From assembly GCA_020636255.1 (NCBI GenBank), contig JACJYE010000014.1, positions 174,397-238,396 of the forward strand: a stretch of 64,000 nt of DNA. The letters are read 5' to 3'. The notes beneath the pieces are model-generated. The model did not search any database. It was given only the letters and a program-made list of their open reading frames with translations, and was not told where the DNA came from. Positions 42,306 to 50,703 of this stretch are shown in pieces; positions within the stretch are counted from its first letter, which is position 1; each line of letters starts with the position of its first letter. The DNA is from Lewinellaceae bacterium (GTDB lineage Bacteria; Bacteroidota; Bacteroidia; Chitinophagales; Saprospiraceae). A program made the position numbers and the translations under genes.

Positions 42306-43781
42306 ATGACTAATCGTATTCTCTCTCTCCTGATACTCAGCGTACTCGCATACGCTGGGCTTCATGCCCAGTCTTTCACCGACGCCCTTCGCTATTCGCA
42401 TTTTGAAACGGGCGGCACGGCGCGGTCGATCGGCGTCGGTGGTGCGTTGGGTGCGCTGGGTTCCGATTTTTCCGTATTGAGCACCAACCCTGCCGGAATG
42501 GGGTGGTACCGTTCATCAGAGTTCGTGATCTCTCCTTCTTTTTTTAACGCCAGCACCGAGTCGCTGCTGGTCAATGACAAAGAGAACACGCCGATGGAGG
42601 AAAGCCGCACCAATTTCAACCTCAATTCTTTTGGGGTTGTCGTAGCTTCCCGCCCCAGGTCTGCCAGCTGGTCGACGTTCAATTTCGGCGTCGGGCTGAA
42701 CCGCCTGGCCAATTTCAATCAGTACTATTACTATCGCGGCATGTCGGAAGGGTCTATTGTCGACCGGTTCCTCGAGCAGGCCAACAGCAACGAAGGGATC
42801 AGCGATTTCGAATCAGGGCTGGCCATTGATGCCGAAGGGCTTTACGACCAGAACCCTCAGGATGGCATTTACGAGTCCGATTTCCAGCTGGCGCCCGAAG
42901 CCCTCGTACGCCGGCAGCAAAGCGTCGATACCCGTGGCTCGATCAACGAGTTGGTATTTGCCTTTGCGGGCAACTACAAGGAGCGGCTGCTCATAGGTGC
43001 TACCATCGGCGTTCCGTTCCTGAGCTTCCGCGAAGAGAAGGGCTATGAGGAAGACGACCCGAACAACGAAGTCCCCTTCTTTACGGACCTCACCTATACT
43101 GAAAGACTGACCACGACGGGCGCCGGCATCAACCTCAAGCTGGGCATGATCTACCGCGTACACCAGGCCATGCGGCTCGGGTTTGCGGTGCATACGCCAA
43201 CGGCCTATTCGCTCGAAGACAGTTATCGCAGCACCATGGAATACAACTACCTCACCAGCGACGATGGCAGCGGCGACCTGATCAACGGCAGCGCCCAGTC
43301 GCCCGACGGGTTGTTCGAGTACAAGCTGCGCACGCCCTGGCGGTTGATCGGCAGCGCCGGATTCATCTATGACAAGCTGGGTTTCCTCAGCGCCGAGATC
43401 GAGTGGGTGGATTACAGCAACAACGAGTTGCGCTTCGACGGTTATGCCGATGCCGAGCGTGATGCCAATGCCGGTATTAGTGGCCAGCTTGGAAGCGCCT
43501 GGAACCTGCGCCTGGGCGGTGAGCTGGCCTTCGAGGTCTTCCGCTTCCGTGCAGGCCTGGGGCTACAGCAATCGCCGCTCATTGATGATACGACTATCAG
43601 CAATACGTTCAGCGCCGGGCTGGGCATCCGGGAGAAGAACTTCTTCATCGACCTGGCCTACCAGCGCCGTAGCGCCGAGGAAGACTACAAGCCATACCTG
43701 ACGGCAGTGTCTACCGAACAGATCGTGCAAAATGACGTCGTCCGCAACCAGTACGTGATGACACTTGGTTTTAAATTCTAG
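42306..43781 (+). CDS. OmpP1/FadL-like outer-membrane transport protein
   Basis: About 491 residues from ATG 42306 (MTNRILSLLILSVLAYAGLHAQ signal peptide); an upstream in-frame ATG at 42225 lies inside the preceding terminator. The start of the mature protein (FTDALRYSHFETGGTARSIG, VGGALGALGSDFSVLSTNPAGMGWYRSSEF) is typical of the FadL/TodX family in Bacteroidota: an N-terminal plug, then a barrel of about 14 strands. The C-terminus ends QYVMTLGFKF with aromatic Phe for barrel insertion. The family takes up hydrophobic compounds. It is followed by a clear terminator. Confidence 0.88.
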   Translation: MTNRILSLLILSVLAYAGLHAQSFTDALRYSHFETGGTARSIGVGGALGALGSDFSVLSTNPAGMGWYRSSEFVISPSFFNASTESLLVNDKENTPMEESRTNFNLNSFGVVVASRPRSASWSTFNFGVGLNRLANFNQYYYYRGMSEGSIVDRFLEQANSNEGISDFESGLAIDAEGLYDQNPQDGIYESDFQLAPEALVRRQQSVDTRGSINELVFAFAGNYKERLLIGATIGVPFLSFREEKGYEEDDPNNEVPFFTDLTYTERLTTTGAGINLKLGMIYRVHQAMRLGFAVHTPTAYSLEDSYRSTMEYNYLTSDDGSGDLINGSAQSPDGLFEYKLRTPWRLIGSAGFIYDKLGFLSAEIEWVDYSNNELRFDGYADAERDANAGISGQLGSAWNLRLGGELAFEVFRFRAGLGLQQSPLIDDTTISNTFSAGLGIREKNFFIDLAYQRRSAEEDYKPYLTAVSTEQIVQNDVVRNQYVMTLGFKF

Positions 43782-43799
43782 CGAATAAATCCTACAGGG

Positions 43800-43840
43800 A
43801 AAAAGCCGGTGCAGGAAAACTTGCACCGGCTTTTTCTTTT
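43800..43840 (+). terminator. Rho-independent terminator of the FadL-like gene
   Basis: AAAAAGCCGGTGCA (43800-43813) pairs with TGCACCGGCTTTT (from 43822), loop GGAAAACT, T run beyond it. Nearly perfect stem, 19 bp past the stop. Confidence 0.93.
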
Positions 43841-43885
43841 CCCCGCCGCAACCTACTTTTGCTACTGCTGTTTCTCCTTTATAAT

Positions 43886-43996
43886 GTTCAAAAAATAAGT
43901 TCTCCCTTGGAGGTTTTACGATGTGGCTTGTCTTCCAGCTTTTCTGAAGCCTCCAGCCTGCGCCACATCGTAAAATCGTCGAACGTGTTTTTTGAT
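43886..43996. repeat. Family B repeat, most complete hairpin (copy B5)
   Basis: The outer arms (GTTCAAAAAATAAGTTC and GAACGTGTTTTTTGATGC) and inner arms (TTTTACGATGTGGC 43914-43927 / GCCACATCGTAAAA 43962-43975) make a long imperfect hairpin of about 110 bp with GGCTTGTCTTCCAGCTTTTC in the tip. The right half matches 29950-30010. No gene is present between 43782 and 44025. Confidence 0.8.
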
Positions 43997-44025
43997 GCAT
44001 ACATAAGCTGTACAACGAACACCCA

Positions 44026-45228
44026 ATGGATTCATTAACGCAGATCACGCTGGGCGCCGCGGTGGGCGAGCTGGTACTGGGCCGCAAAGTAGGCAACCGG
44101 GCTATGCTATGGGGCGCCATTGGCGGCACCATCCCCGACCTCGACGTGCTGGCCAACCTCGCGGCGGGCGATATGAGCTCGCTGGCCTTTCACAGGGCCA
44201 TTACGCATTCCCTCACTTTCGCTTTCCTGGCGCCGGCAGCTCTGGGGTATTTGCTCCACAATATGTATGAAGGGAAGCGCTATTGGCCTGCCTTTTTTAA
44301 GGTATGGCTGTTTTTCCTGTTGCTCGTCGGCATCGGGGCCGTTTTTATGCCCATCCCGCCATTAGAGGTAAGCAAGATCGCGCTGGCGGTAAGCACCGGC
44401 ATTATGGTTTTCCCGATGGTGATCTGGTTGCGGCTGAAACTGCGGCGCCGGCCGGGCCGCGATGCCAACACCTCCTGGAGAAACTGGGCGTGGATGCTTT
44501 TCTGGGCCATTGTCACTCACCCCCTGCTCGATTGCTGCACGACTTACGGCACCCAGTTGTTCCGCCCGTTTTGGGACTACCGGGTGGCCTTCAACAACAT
44601 TTCGGTAGTAGACCCGCTCTACACCCTACCCTTTCTGATCTTTCTGCTGGCGGCCCTGCTGGCCGGCAGGCGCAGCCGCTGGAGGCCCGTACTGAACTAC
44701 ATCGGCATAGGCATCAGTTCAGCTTATATGCTGTTCACCTTTTACAACAAGTATCAGGTCAACCATATTTTCGAAGCTTCCCTGGCAAAAAACGGCGTCC
44801 GATACGAGCGCTACATGACCACTCCGACCATCCTCAACAACATCCTCTGGCAGGGTGTGGCCGAGGGGGATACGGCATATTACCACGGCATGTACTCCAT
44901 CTTAGACAACAAAGCCGAAGTCCTCTCTTTTAACATCATCCCCAAAGGCCACCAGCTGATCGAAGGCCACGAACAGGACCGGGACATACGCATCCTGCGG
45001 TGGTTCTCCAACGGTTACTACAGCATCATGCAGCGGCCCGGCGGGCAGTTGCAGTTCAACGACCTGCGCTTCGGCTCCCTCGGGGATTCGTTCGACAAGC
45101 CGGAGGATTTTGTCTTCCATTTCCTGCTGGAGCAAAAAGACGGCCGGATGGAAGCCAAAGAAAGCTGGGAGCGGCCGCAGCGGGAGGGGGCGTTTCAGGC
45201 GTTGATAGGCCGGATCAAGGGGATCTGA
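44026..45228 (+). CDS. YdjM-like (DUF457) membrane-bound metal-dependent hydrolase
   Basis: 400 residues. The family hallmarks are the conserved N-terminus MDSLTQITLGAAVGE, PDLDVLANL, HRAITHSLTFAF and THPLLDCCTTYGTQL (candidate metal ligands His and Asp), with about five hydrophobic segments in the first 240 residues. The remaining 160 residues form a soluble C-terminal domain (YERYMTTPTILNNILWQGVAE, FNIIPKGHQLIEGHE). The reaction is unknown for the family; it is thought to be an inner-membrane hydrolase. It ends 5 bp before a palindrome. Confidence 0.88.
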   Translation: MDSLTQITLGAAVGELVLGRKVGNRAMLWGAIGGTIPDLDVLANLAAGDMSSLAFHRAITHSLTFAFLAPAALGYLLHNMYEGKRYWPAFFKVWLFFLLLVGIGAVFMPIPPLEVSKIALAVSTGIMVFPMVIWLRLKLRRRPGRDANTSWRNWAWMLFWAIVTHPLLDCCTTYGTQLFRPFWDYRVAFNNISVVDPLYTLPFLIFLLAALLAGRRSRWRPVLNYIGIGISSAYMLFTFYNKYQVNHIFEASLAKNGVRYERYMTTPTILNNILWQGVAEGDTAYYHGMYSILDNKAEVLSFNIIPKGHQLIEGHEQDRDIRILRWFSNGYYSIMQRPGGQLQFNDLRFGSLGDSFDKPEDFVFHFLLEQKDGRMEAKESWERPQREGAFQALIGRIKGI

Positions 45229-45233
45229 TCCGG

Positions 45234-45269
45234 GTAGGGATGCCATCCCTATAGGGATGGCATCCTTAC
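45234..45269. repeat. Family C palindrome (copy C1)
   Basis: GTAGGGATGCCATCCC and its complement meet around TATA, six bases after the stop of the DUF457 gene. Same layout (GTA-GGATxxxATCC...GGATxxxATCC-TAC) as the palindrome at 55128. It can also work as a terminator-like stem for the convergent genes. Confidence 0.7.
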
Positions 45270-45282
45270 GAGGCAGGCCGGA

Positions 45283-46410
45283 TCAGAAGCAGGGATCAAG
45301 GTCATTATCAACCAGTTTTCCCCCCGATATAGTGGTATTTACTCCACAATCTTTGACAATCGCTTCGTTGCCCTGGATGAGCAGTACGTTGTCAAAAGTA
45401 GTGGGCAGGGCCGGAGGGCCAAAACGTTCGGAAGGGCCAACTACCTCATAATCATAAAGGGAATTGTTGGCTGAGTGGTTGGCGACGAGGCGGCAATTGT
45501 TTGTGCCATCTATTACCAGATATCCCCTAACGCCATCCACGGCCCTATTATCGACGGTGAGCCAGCCTGTAGCCGATACTTCTGCTGCAATAAACTCCTC
45601 GCCGGACGGAAGGCCTGTTAACCCAGGAAACGTACAAAGGACGAAACCTGTCTCTCCTGCAGTAGCAGTATTTCTGTACAGAATTCCATTCTGTCCCGAA
45701 ACAAAATAATTGCCCCAATAATCTTCTGCCACATTACCTCGCAGGTAGGCGGATTTCCCACTAGCCACGATAAAGCCGAAGGAAGTGAAACTATTATACC
45801 CCTCAGAAAGCAGGCCCTTTGCCCGGTTGTAATAAAGGCGAACCTGGTTGGACTTATGGACAACAACAGCCTGCAGGTATTCTGAAAATTCATTGTCTCT
45901 GATTAGTGCATGGTCGGAGTAAGAGATCAGGATGCCGGTGCCGCCCTGTCCGATTGCAGGGTCAGGGACAAAGGTCAACCCTTCGACTTGGACCTGCTTC
46001 GCATGATCGATATAGATCGAAGGGGATGCAATGTAGGGCAAATCCGTACTTGGAGTCGTGGTGCTTTGGATAACTGCCCCGGTTTCACCGATGATCCGGA
46101 CGGGATAGGTGATCGTCACCATGCCCGTTTCGATGTGCAAGCCGCTCTCGACGATCACTGTACCGTAGGGGCCTACTTCGGCAATGGCTTCCGACAGGCC
46201 GTTAACGGAGCCGGCCGACAGAACGCCGGGAGCGCGTTCACTGACATAGAGCTCTTCTTCGGCTAAAGCGTCTGCTTCGGCCAGCCGCTGCTCAGCCTCA
46301 TTGATATACTGCTGGAAATCATCCGCTGCCGTTGCCGATGGGTTGTCTTTTTGGCAGGATATCAGGAAGAGCCCTGCCAGGGCAAACAGGAAAATAGGAT
46401 AGAAACGCAT
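45283..46410 (-). CDS. Right-handed beta-helix lipoprotein
   Basis: About 375 residues from ATG 46408-46410, giving the lipoprotein signal MRFYPIFLFALAGLFLISCQ with the acylated Cys; the longer frame is not favoured. After a Glu/Ala-rich helix, the sequence has parallel beta-helix coils (YGTVIVESGLHIETGMVTITYP, VRIIGETGAVIQSTT, GTGILISYSDHALIRDNEFSE, LYYNRAKGLL) as in NosD/pectate-lyase-like proteins of the DUF1565 kind. Whether it is a lyase, hydrolase or structural protein cannot be told. It faces the DUF457 gene across a 36-bp palindrome. Confidence 0.82.
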   Translation of the reverse strand: MRFYPIFLFALAGLFLISCQKDNPSATAADDFQQYINEAEQRLAEADALAEEELYVSERAPGVLSAGSVNGLSEAIAEVGPYGTVIVESGLHIETGMVTITYPVRIIGETGAVIQSTTTPSTDLPYIASPSIYIDHAKQVQVEGLTFVPDPAIGQGGTGILISYSDHALIRDNEFSEYLQAVVVHKSNQVRLYYNRAKGLLSEGYNSFTSFGFIVASGKSAYLRGNVAEDYWGNYFVSGQNGILYRNTATAGETGFVLCTFPGLTGLPSGEEFIAAEVSATGWLTVDNRAVDGVRGYLVIDGTNNCRLVANHSANNSLYDYEVVGPSERFGPPALPTTFDNVLLIQGNEAIVKDCGVNTTISGGKLVDNDLDPCF

Positions 46411-46537
46411 AATAAATATGGGTTTTGAGGTTAAAGAATAAATCGAAAAATGAGATAGGTGTGGGGAATATAATGCCGGTTTCAAAGGTGAGTTTTTTCA
46501 ATATATCCTGCCTTAACTATTGTTCTTTTTTGCTTTG

Positions 46538-49500
46538 CTATTGTTCTTTTTTGCGAAAACTAGTGGGAGGGTGTCCGAATACTTCCTTAAAACTGGTGGA
46601 AAAATAGTTGGGATTGTCAAAGCCGGCCCGGTAGGCTATTTCGGAGATGGTAAGCGAAGTTTGAAGCAACAGTTTTCGGGCGTGTTGAAGGCGAATCGCC
46701 CGGATATATTCAGTGGTGGAGCACCCGGTGAGGGCTTTTAGCTTATTGTGCAGGGATGTGCGTGCCATACCCAGTTCCCGGCAGAGGGTTGACACGTTGA
46801 ATTTGGGGTCATCGAGGTAGTTGTAGATAATGGCCTGTACCCGACTTATAAATTTCTTCTCCTGGGCGTAAATGCTCTCTGCTTCGACGGGCAGGGCCTG
46901 CAGGTTGCCGAACCGTTCCCGGAGCTGGCGACGCAGGGCGATGAGTTGCTCGAGGCGCACCAGCAGTTCCCTGCGGCCGAAGGGTTTGGACAGATAGGCG
47001 TCAGCGCCGTACTCCAGCCCTTCGATTCGGCTGTCTTGGTCGGCCCGGGCGGTGAGCAGCACAATTGGGATATGGCTGGTGCGCTCGTCCTGTTTCAGCC
47101 GGCGGCAAAGTTCAAAGCCGCCCATTTCCGGCATCATCACATCCGAGACGATGGCGTCCGGGCCCCACTTCAGGGCTTTCTTGATGCCTTCTATACCATT
47201 AGCAGCTTCAATTACCCGAAATTTTTCCCGGAGCAACTCAGCCACAAACCTGGCCATTTCAGGTATGTCTTCTACGATGAGAACCAGGGCCTGCTCCCTA
47301 CCTTCCGTTCCGGCAAAAAGTGGTGCGCTTTCCGGCAGGCTTTCTTCTATTTCGTAGGGCTCATCTGTAACCACTGGCGCCGATTGCACTGGCGCCGATT
47401 GTCGGATCGGGAGTGTGACAACGAAGGTGCTACCTTTGCCAGGCTGGCTCTTTACCTCGATGTGGCCGCTCATCAGCTTCACCAGCTCTCTGGTGAGGGC
47501 TAGGCCGATGCCAGCGCCTGCCCCCTCCCTCCGGAGGGGGGAGGTTGGGAGGGAGCTATAAAACCGGTCAAAAACAAACGGCAGCTGTTCTTCAGAGACA
47601 CCTATGCCGGTGTCTTTTACCGTTATTTTACAAACCCACGGGGTTTGTAAAACCCCGTGGGTTTGTACCGAAACCAGAACCGCTCCTCCCTCCGGCGTAA
47701 ACTTCAGTGCATTCGACAGCAGATTAGATAATATGGACTGCAGTTTCTCCGGGTCGAAGTCTATCGGGAGGCTTTCCGTTTCGGATTGAAACTTCCAGGC
47801 CAGGCCTTTCTGCCGTGCTGCCGATTCGAAAGAGGCAAAAATGCCTTTCAGGAAGGGGATGACGTCTGCCTGTATCATGCTGACGGGCAACTGGTCGGCC
47901 TCCAGGCGGGAGAGGGCCAGCAGTTGGTTGACCATGCGGAGCAACTGGCGGCCATGGCGGCGAATGCCGGCCAGGCCCTGACGGGTAGCCTCGCCGGCTT
48001 TTTCCTGCAGCTCTTCCGCCGCCCCAAGGATGAGCGTGAGAGGGGTGCGAAACTCGTGGGTGATATTGGTAAAGAAGTTAGTCTTGAATCGGTCCATTTC
48101 CACCAGGCGTCGGGCCTCCGCTCTGGCCAGCTGACGGCTGAGTTGGAAACGGTAGGCAGCAAACAACAGGATAGTGGCGAGCAGGGCAAAGAGGCTAAGG
48201 GCCCACCAGGTGGCATACCAGGGTGGTGTAATGAGGATGGAAAATTCCAATACCTCATTACTCGGGACTCCATCACTGTTAGTGGCCTTAAGGTAGAAAG
48301 TATACTCGCCAGGAGGCAGGTTGGTGTAGTGGGCATCGCGCCGGGTACTGAAGGGGCCCCATTCACTTTCATAAGGTTCCAGCTTATAGCTGTAACGATT
48401 CTGCCGGGACGACTTATAGTGCAGGGCGGCAAAGAACAGTGTAAAATCGTTCTGCCGGTAGTTAAGCTCCAGATTGCTCGCATGCGTGATGGATTGCTTC
48501 AGGATGGAATCCGGATGGGGAACCAGGCTTTTCCCAAAGAGATGGATGTCCGTCAACACCAGCTTGGGAGGCGTTGCATCCAGGTGCAGGCTGTCGGGGT
48601 GAAAATAAAGCAGGCCACTGCGGCCGGGAAAGAGCAATTCTCCGGAAGCAGTAATAAGAGGGTGCCCCAAAGAATTGTACCACAGCTCATTCTCGGCCAT
48701 CCAGCTTTTTCGGCTGAACCTGCGCACAATTCGCCGCTCCTTCGGGTCAAAAAGCACTAGCCCATCGGGCGTGGAGAGCCAAAGTTGGCCGTGCTGATCG
48801 GCGATCAAACTCGATACCTGGGCTAGTTCTGCCTTCAAGCTATCCGGCAAGGGCTCGAGCGCCTCCTGATCGGGGTCGAATAACTGGAGCCCCACACTGT
48901 GGGTAGCCAGCCAGGCGTACCCCCTGTTGTCAAACTGAATGCTATGGACGCCAACATCCAAACCCATATCTTCCAGTTCCCATGACTTTGGGTCGAAACG
49001 ATACAGTCCGGATTGATTTTGTCCCAGCCAAAGCTTACCCTGTTTGTCCTCTGCTATATTATAAATAGATAAGCGAGGATCATTAAGGCATGTGAAAAGC
49101 CCCTCAGCCTCATCGTCTACCCGGCAAATACCGCAATTCCATGAGTCCAGCCAGACAACGCCGGCCTTCGACCTGAATACTCCCGTGATCCTTCCTTCTA
49201 ATATTTTCCCAGCAAAGGGTTGAAAACGGCGTACTGTGCCGGTGGGGATGTGCAGACGGTCAATGCCATTGGGCGTCGCGATCCAGAGGTAATCCTGTTT
49301 ACCCTGAACAAGCCCGAATACCTGGTTGCTACTGAGGCTATTGGATTGCCCGGGTAAGGAAGAATAATGACGGAACGTATTAAGATCCCGATCCCAGCAG
49401 GCCAGCCCTTCCGAATAGCTGCCGATCCACAGGCGCCCATAGGTGTCTTCAACGACAGATAGGATGAACTGATCCCGGAGGCCTTCCTGATCCCAATAGT

Positions 49501-50461
49501 GGGGCTGCAACAATCGAAATTGGTTGTTGCTATAGTTAAATTGATAAACCCCATTTTGCCAGGCGCAGGCCCAGATGTTGGCTTCGTTATCACACAACAG
49601 GCCCATAAATGGGGGAATAGCTGCCACCTTCTTTGGAGAATCCTGGCCACGCACTTCAGTAAGGCGGCCCGAAGCAGGGTCAAAAATGGCCAGTGTATTA
49701 CCGAATCCACCCTTGTTGACGGACAGCCACAGTTGCCCGTTCCAGGCTTGCGCCATATGACCAACCTTTATCCCCCGGTCCAAGGCCTGCCTGAACCCAT
49801 AGCTATCTAGATCAAAAGCCAGGAGTCCGTTTTTACGGCTGCCGACCCATATTTCTCCTCCGCCAAACCAGTACGCGAAGGTGAAGGTATTCTCCTGTGT
49901 ACCCACCGGAACGCCGGCCAGATACTGAAAATGCTTAAATTCATCGGTTTCCGGGTTAAGGCAGTACAGGCCATCATCTGCAGGTATCCATATCCTGCCG
50001 GCTCCATCCTCAGCCATTGGCCCGTTTAGGCCGATGAGGGTGTCCGTCCCCTGAATAAAATGGGCGTCCAACACTGTTTCAGGAGGCAGGCCGGCAGCTT
50101 CCTTTTGGATGTTCAGGGCGTATATGCCGCTATCGAAGGTGCTTACCAATAGTCGTCCCCGGCGGTCCTCTATTAAACCACTTATGCCATCCTGTATAAT
50201 CTGTTCCTTCCTGCCAGGATCATACAGGCAGGGCCGGAACCTATCATAGACGGTGTCATATTTAAAAAGCCTGGCCTGCTGCCTCACAAGGCTCAGCCAA
50301 AGCCCTCCGTCCTTATCCACGTATAAACGCGGAAAGTCACGTTGGTTATCGCCTACGCCACTGCCATCCGATGGATAGTAATGCTTCATTTCATAACCAT
50401 CGTATCGTACGATGCCAGTGGGCGTAGCCAGCCAGATAAACCCTTTTTTATCCTGTGCCAT
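46538..50461 (-). CDS. Hybrid two-component regulator (HTCC) of a SusC/SusD-type locus, 5' end frameshifted
   Basis: 1307 codons in frame, from an internal ATG at 50461. Residues 1 to about 690 are a two-component regulator propeller (GFIWLATPTGIVRYDGY-type repeats), then Y_Y_Y (PPGEYTFYLKATNSDG), one membrane span, HisKA (H802 in ITHEFRTPLT), HATPase, a receiver (D1107 in IVSDVMMPEM) and AraC DNA-binding region (ISEIAYRAGFDNPNYFSTSF). HTCC proteins sense oligomers in the periplasm and switch on the neighbouring locus. The signal peptide lies in another frame at 50465-50595, so a one-base indel near 50465-50475 breaks the gene. Two palindromes are read in frame inside the ATPase region. It is divergent to the broken SusC at 50704. 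Confidence 0.87.
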   Translation of the reverse strand: MAQDKKGFIWLATPTGIVRYDGYEMKHYYPSDGSGVGDNQRDFPRLYVDKDGGLWLSLVRQQARLFKYDTVYDRFRPCLYDPGRKEQIIQDGISGLIEDRRGRLLVSTFDSGIYALNIQKEAAGLPPETVLDAHFIQGTDTLIGLNGPMAEDGAGRIWIPADDGLYCLNPETDEFKHFQYLAGVPVGTQENTFTFAYWFGGGEIWVGSRKNGLLAFDLDSYGFRQALDRGIKVGHMAQAWNGQLWLSVNKGGFGNTLAIFDPASGRLTEVRGQDSPKKVAAIPPFMGLLCDNEANIWACAWQNGVYQFNYSNNQFRLLQPHYWDQEGLRDQFILSVVEDTYGRLWIGSYSEGLACWDRDLNTFRHYSSLPGQSNSLSSNQVFGLVQGKQDYLWIATPNGIDRLHIPTGTVRRFQPFAGKILEGRITGVFRSKAGVVWLDSWNCGICRVDDEAEGLFTCLNDPRLSIYNIAEDKQGKLWLGQNQSGLYRFDPKSWELEDMGLDVGVHSIQFDNRGYAWLATHSVGLQLFDPDQEALEPLPDSLKAELAQVSSLIADQHGQLWLSTPDGLVLFDPKERRIVRRFSRKSWMAENELWYNSLGHPLITASGELLFPGRSGLLYFHPDSLHLDATPPKLVLTDIHLFGKSLVPHPDSILKQSITHASNLELNYRQNDFTLFFAALHYKSSRQNRYSYKLEPYESEWGPFSTRRDAHYTNLPPGEYTFYLKATNSDGVPSNEVLEFSILITPPWYATWWALSLFALLATILLFAAYRFQLSRQLARAEARRLVEMDRFKTNFFTNITHEFRTPLTLILGAAEELQEKAGEATRQGLAGIRRHGRQLLRMVNQLLALSRLEADQLPVSMIQADVIPFLKGIFASFESAARQKGLAWKFQSETESLPIDFDPEKLQSILSNLLSNALKFTPEGGAVLVSVQTHGVLQTPWVCKITVKDTGIGVSEEQLPFVFDRFYSSLPTSPLRREGAGAGIGLALTRELVKLMSGHIEVKSQPGKGSTFVVTLPIRQSAPVQSAPVVTDEPYEIEESLPESAPLFAGTEGREQALVLIVEDIPEMARFVAELLREKFRVIEAANGIEGIKKALKWGPDAIVSDVMMPEMGGFELCRRLKQDERTSHIPIVLLTARADQDSRIEGLEYGADAYLSKPFGRRELLVRLEQLIALRRQLRERFGNLQALPVEAESIYAQEKKFISRVQAIIYNYLDDPKFNVSTLCRELGMARTSLHNKLKALTGCSTTEYIRAIRLQHARKLLLQTSLTISEIAYRAGFDNPNYFSTSFKEVFGHPPTSFRKKEQ
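47521..47541. repeat. GC palindrome inside the HTCC gene (ATPase domain)
   Basis: CCCCCTCCCTCCGGAGGGGG then GGAGGTTGGGAGGGAG falls between the FDRFY and AGIGLAL motifs of the ATPase domain and is translated in frame as PTSPLRREGAG. The stretch looks like an inserted intergenic-type palindrome rather than native ATPase lid sequence. Confidence 0.5.
47630..47666. repeat. 17-bp perfect inverted repeat inside the HTCC gene
   Basis: ACAAACCCACGGGGTTT and its exact complement flank GTA. It is translated in frame as QTHGVLQTPWVCK just before KDTGIGV in the ATPase domain (residues about 932-945). Natural HATPase domains have no such loop, so it looks like an in-frame palindromic insertion. Confidence 0.7.
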
Positions 50462-50595
50462 ACTGAGGACAGAGGTTGGGCATACTTATCCTCGATGGTG
50501 AGGTATGTTCGAAGGAGGATCTGGGGTTGAGCAAAAGAGGGTAGGCATTGCAGGAAGCAACAGGCAGAGGAAAAATAAAAAGCGGTACTTAACAT
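50462..50595 (-). pseudogene. Displaced N-terminus of the HTCC gene (signal peptide in another frame)
   Basis: From ATG 50593-50595 the frame reads MLSTAFYFSSACCFLQCLPS, FAQPQILLRTYLTIEDKYAQ: a signal peptide and the opening strand expected of an HTCC sensor. The large HTCC frame continues as PTSVLSMAQDKKGFIW. Joining them requires a single-base change near 50465-50475. It is thus the true 5' end of the HTCC, separated by a frameshift or sequence error. Confidence 0.75.
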
Positions 50596-50703
50596 GCATC
50601 TTATGGTTATGGGGTTAGTAGCCGACATTGCTCGGGTTGCTTTGATTTTTTTTTAAATTTAAAAAATGATTTCTATGAGAATCACCTTAATCCCAAAATA
50701 AGC

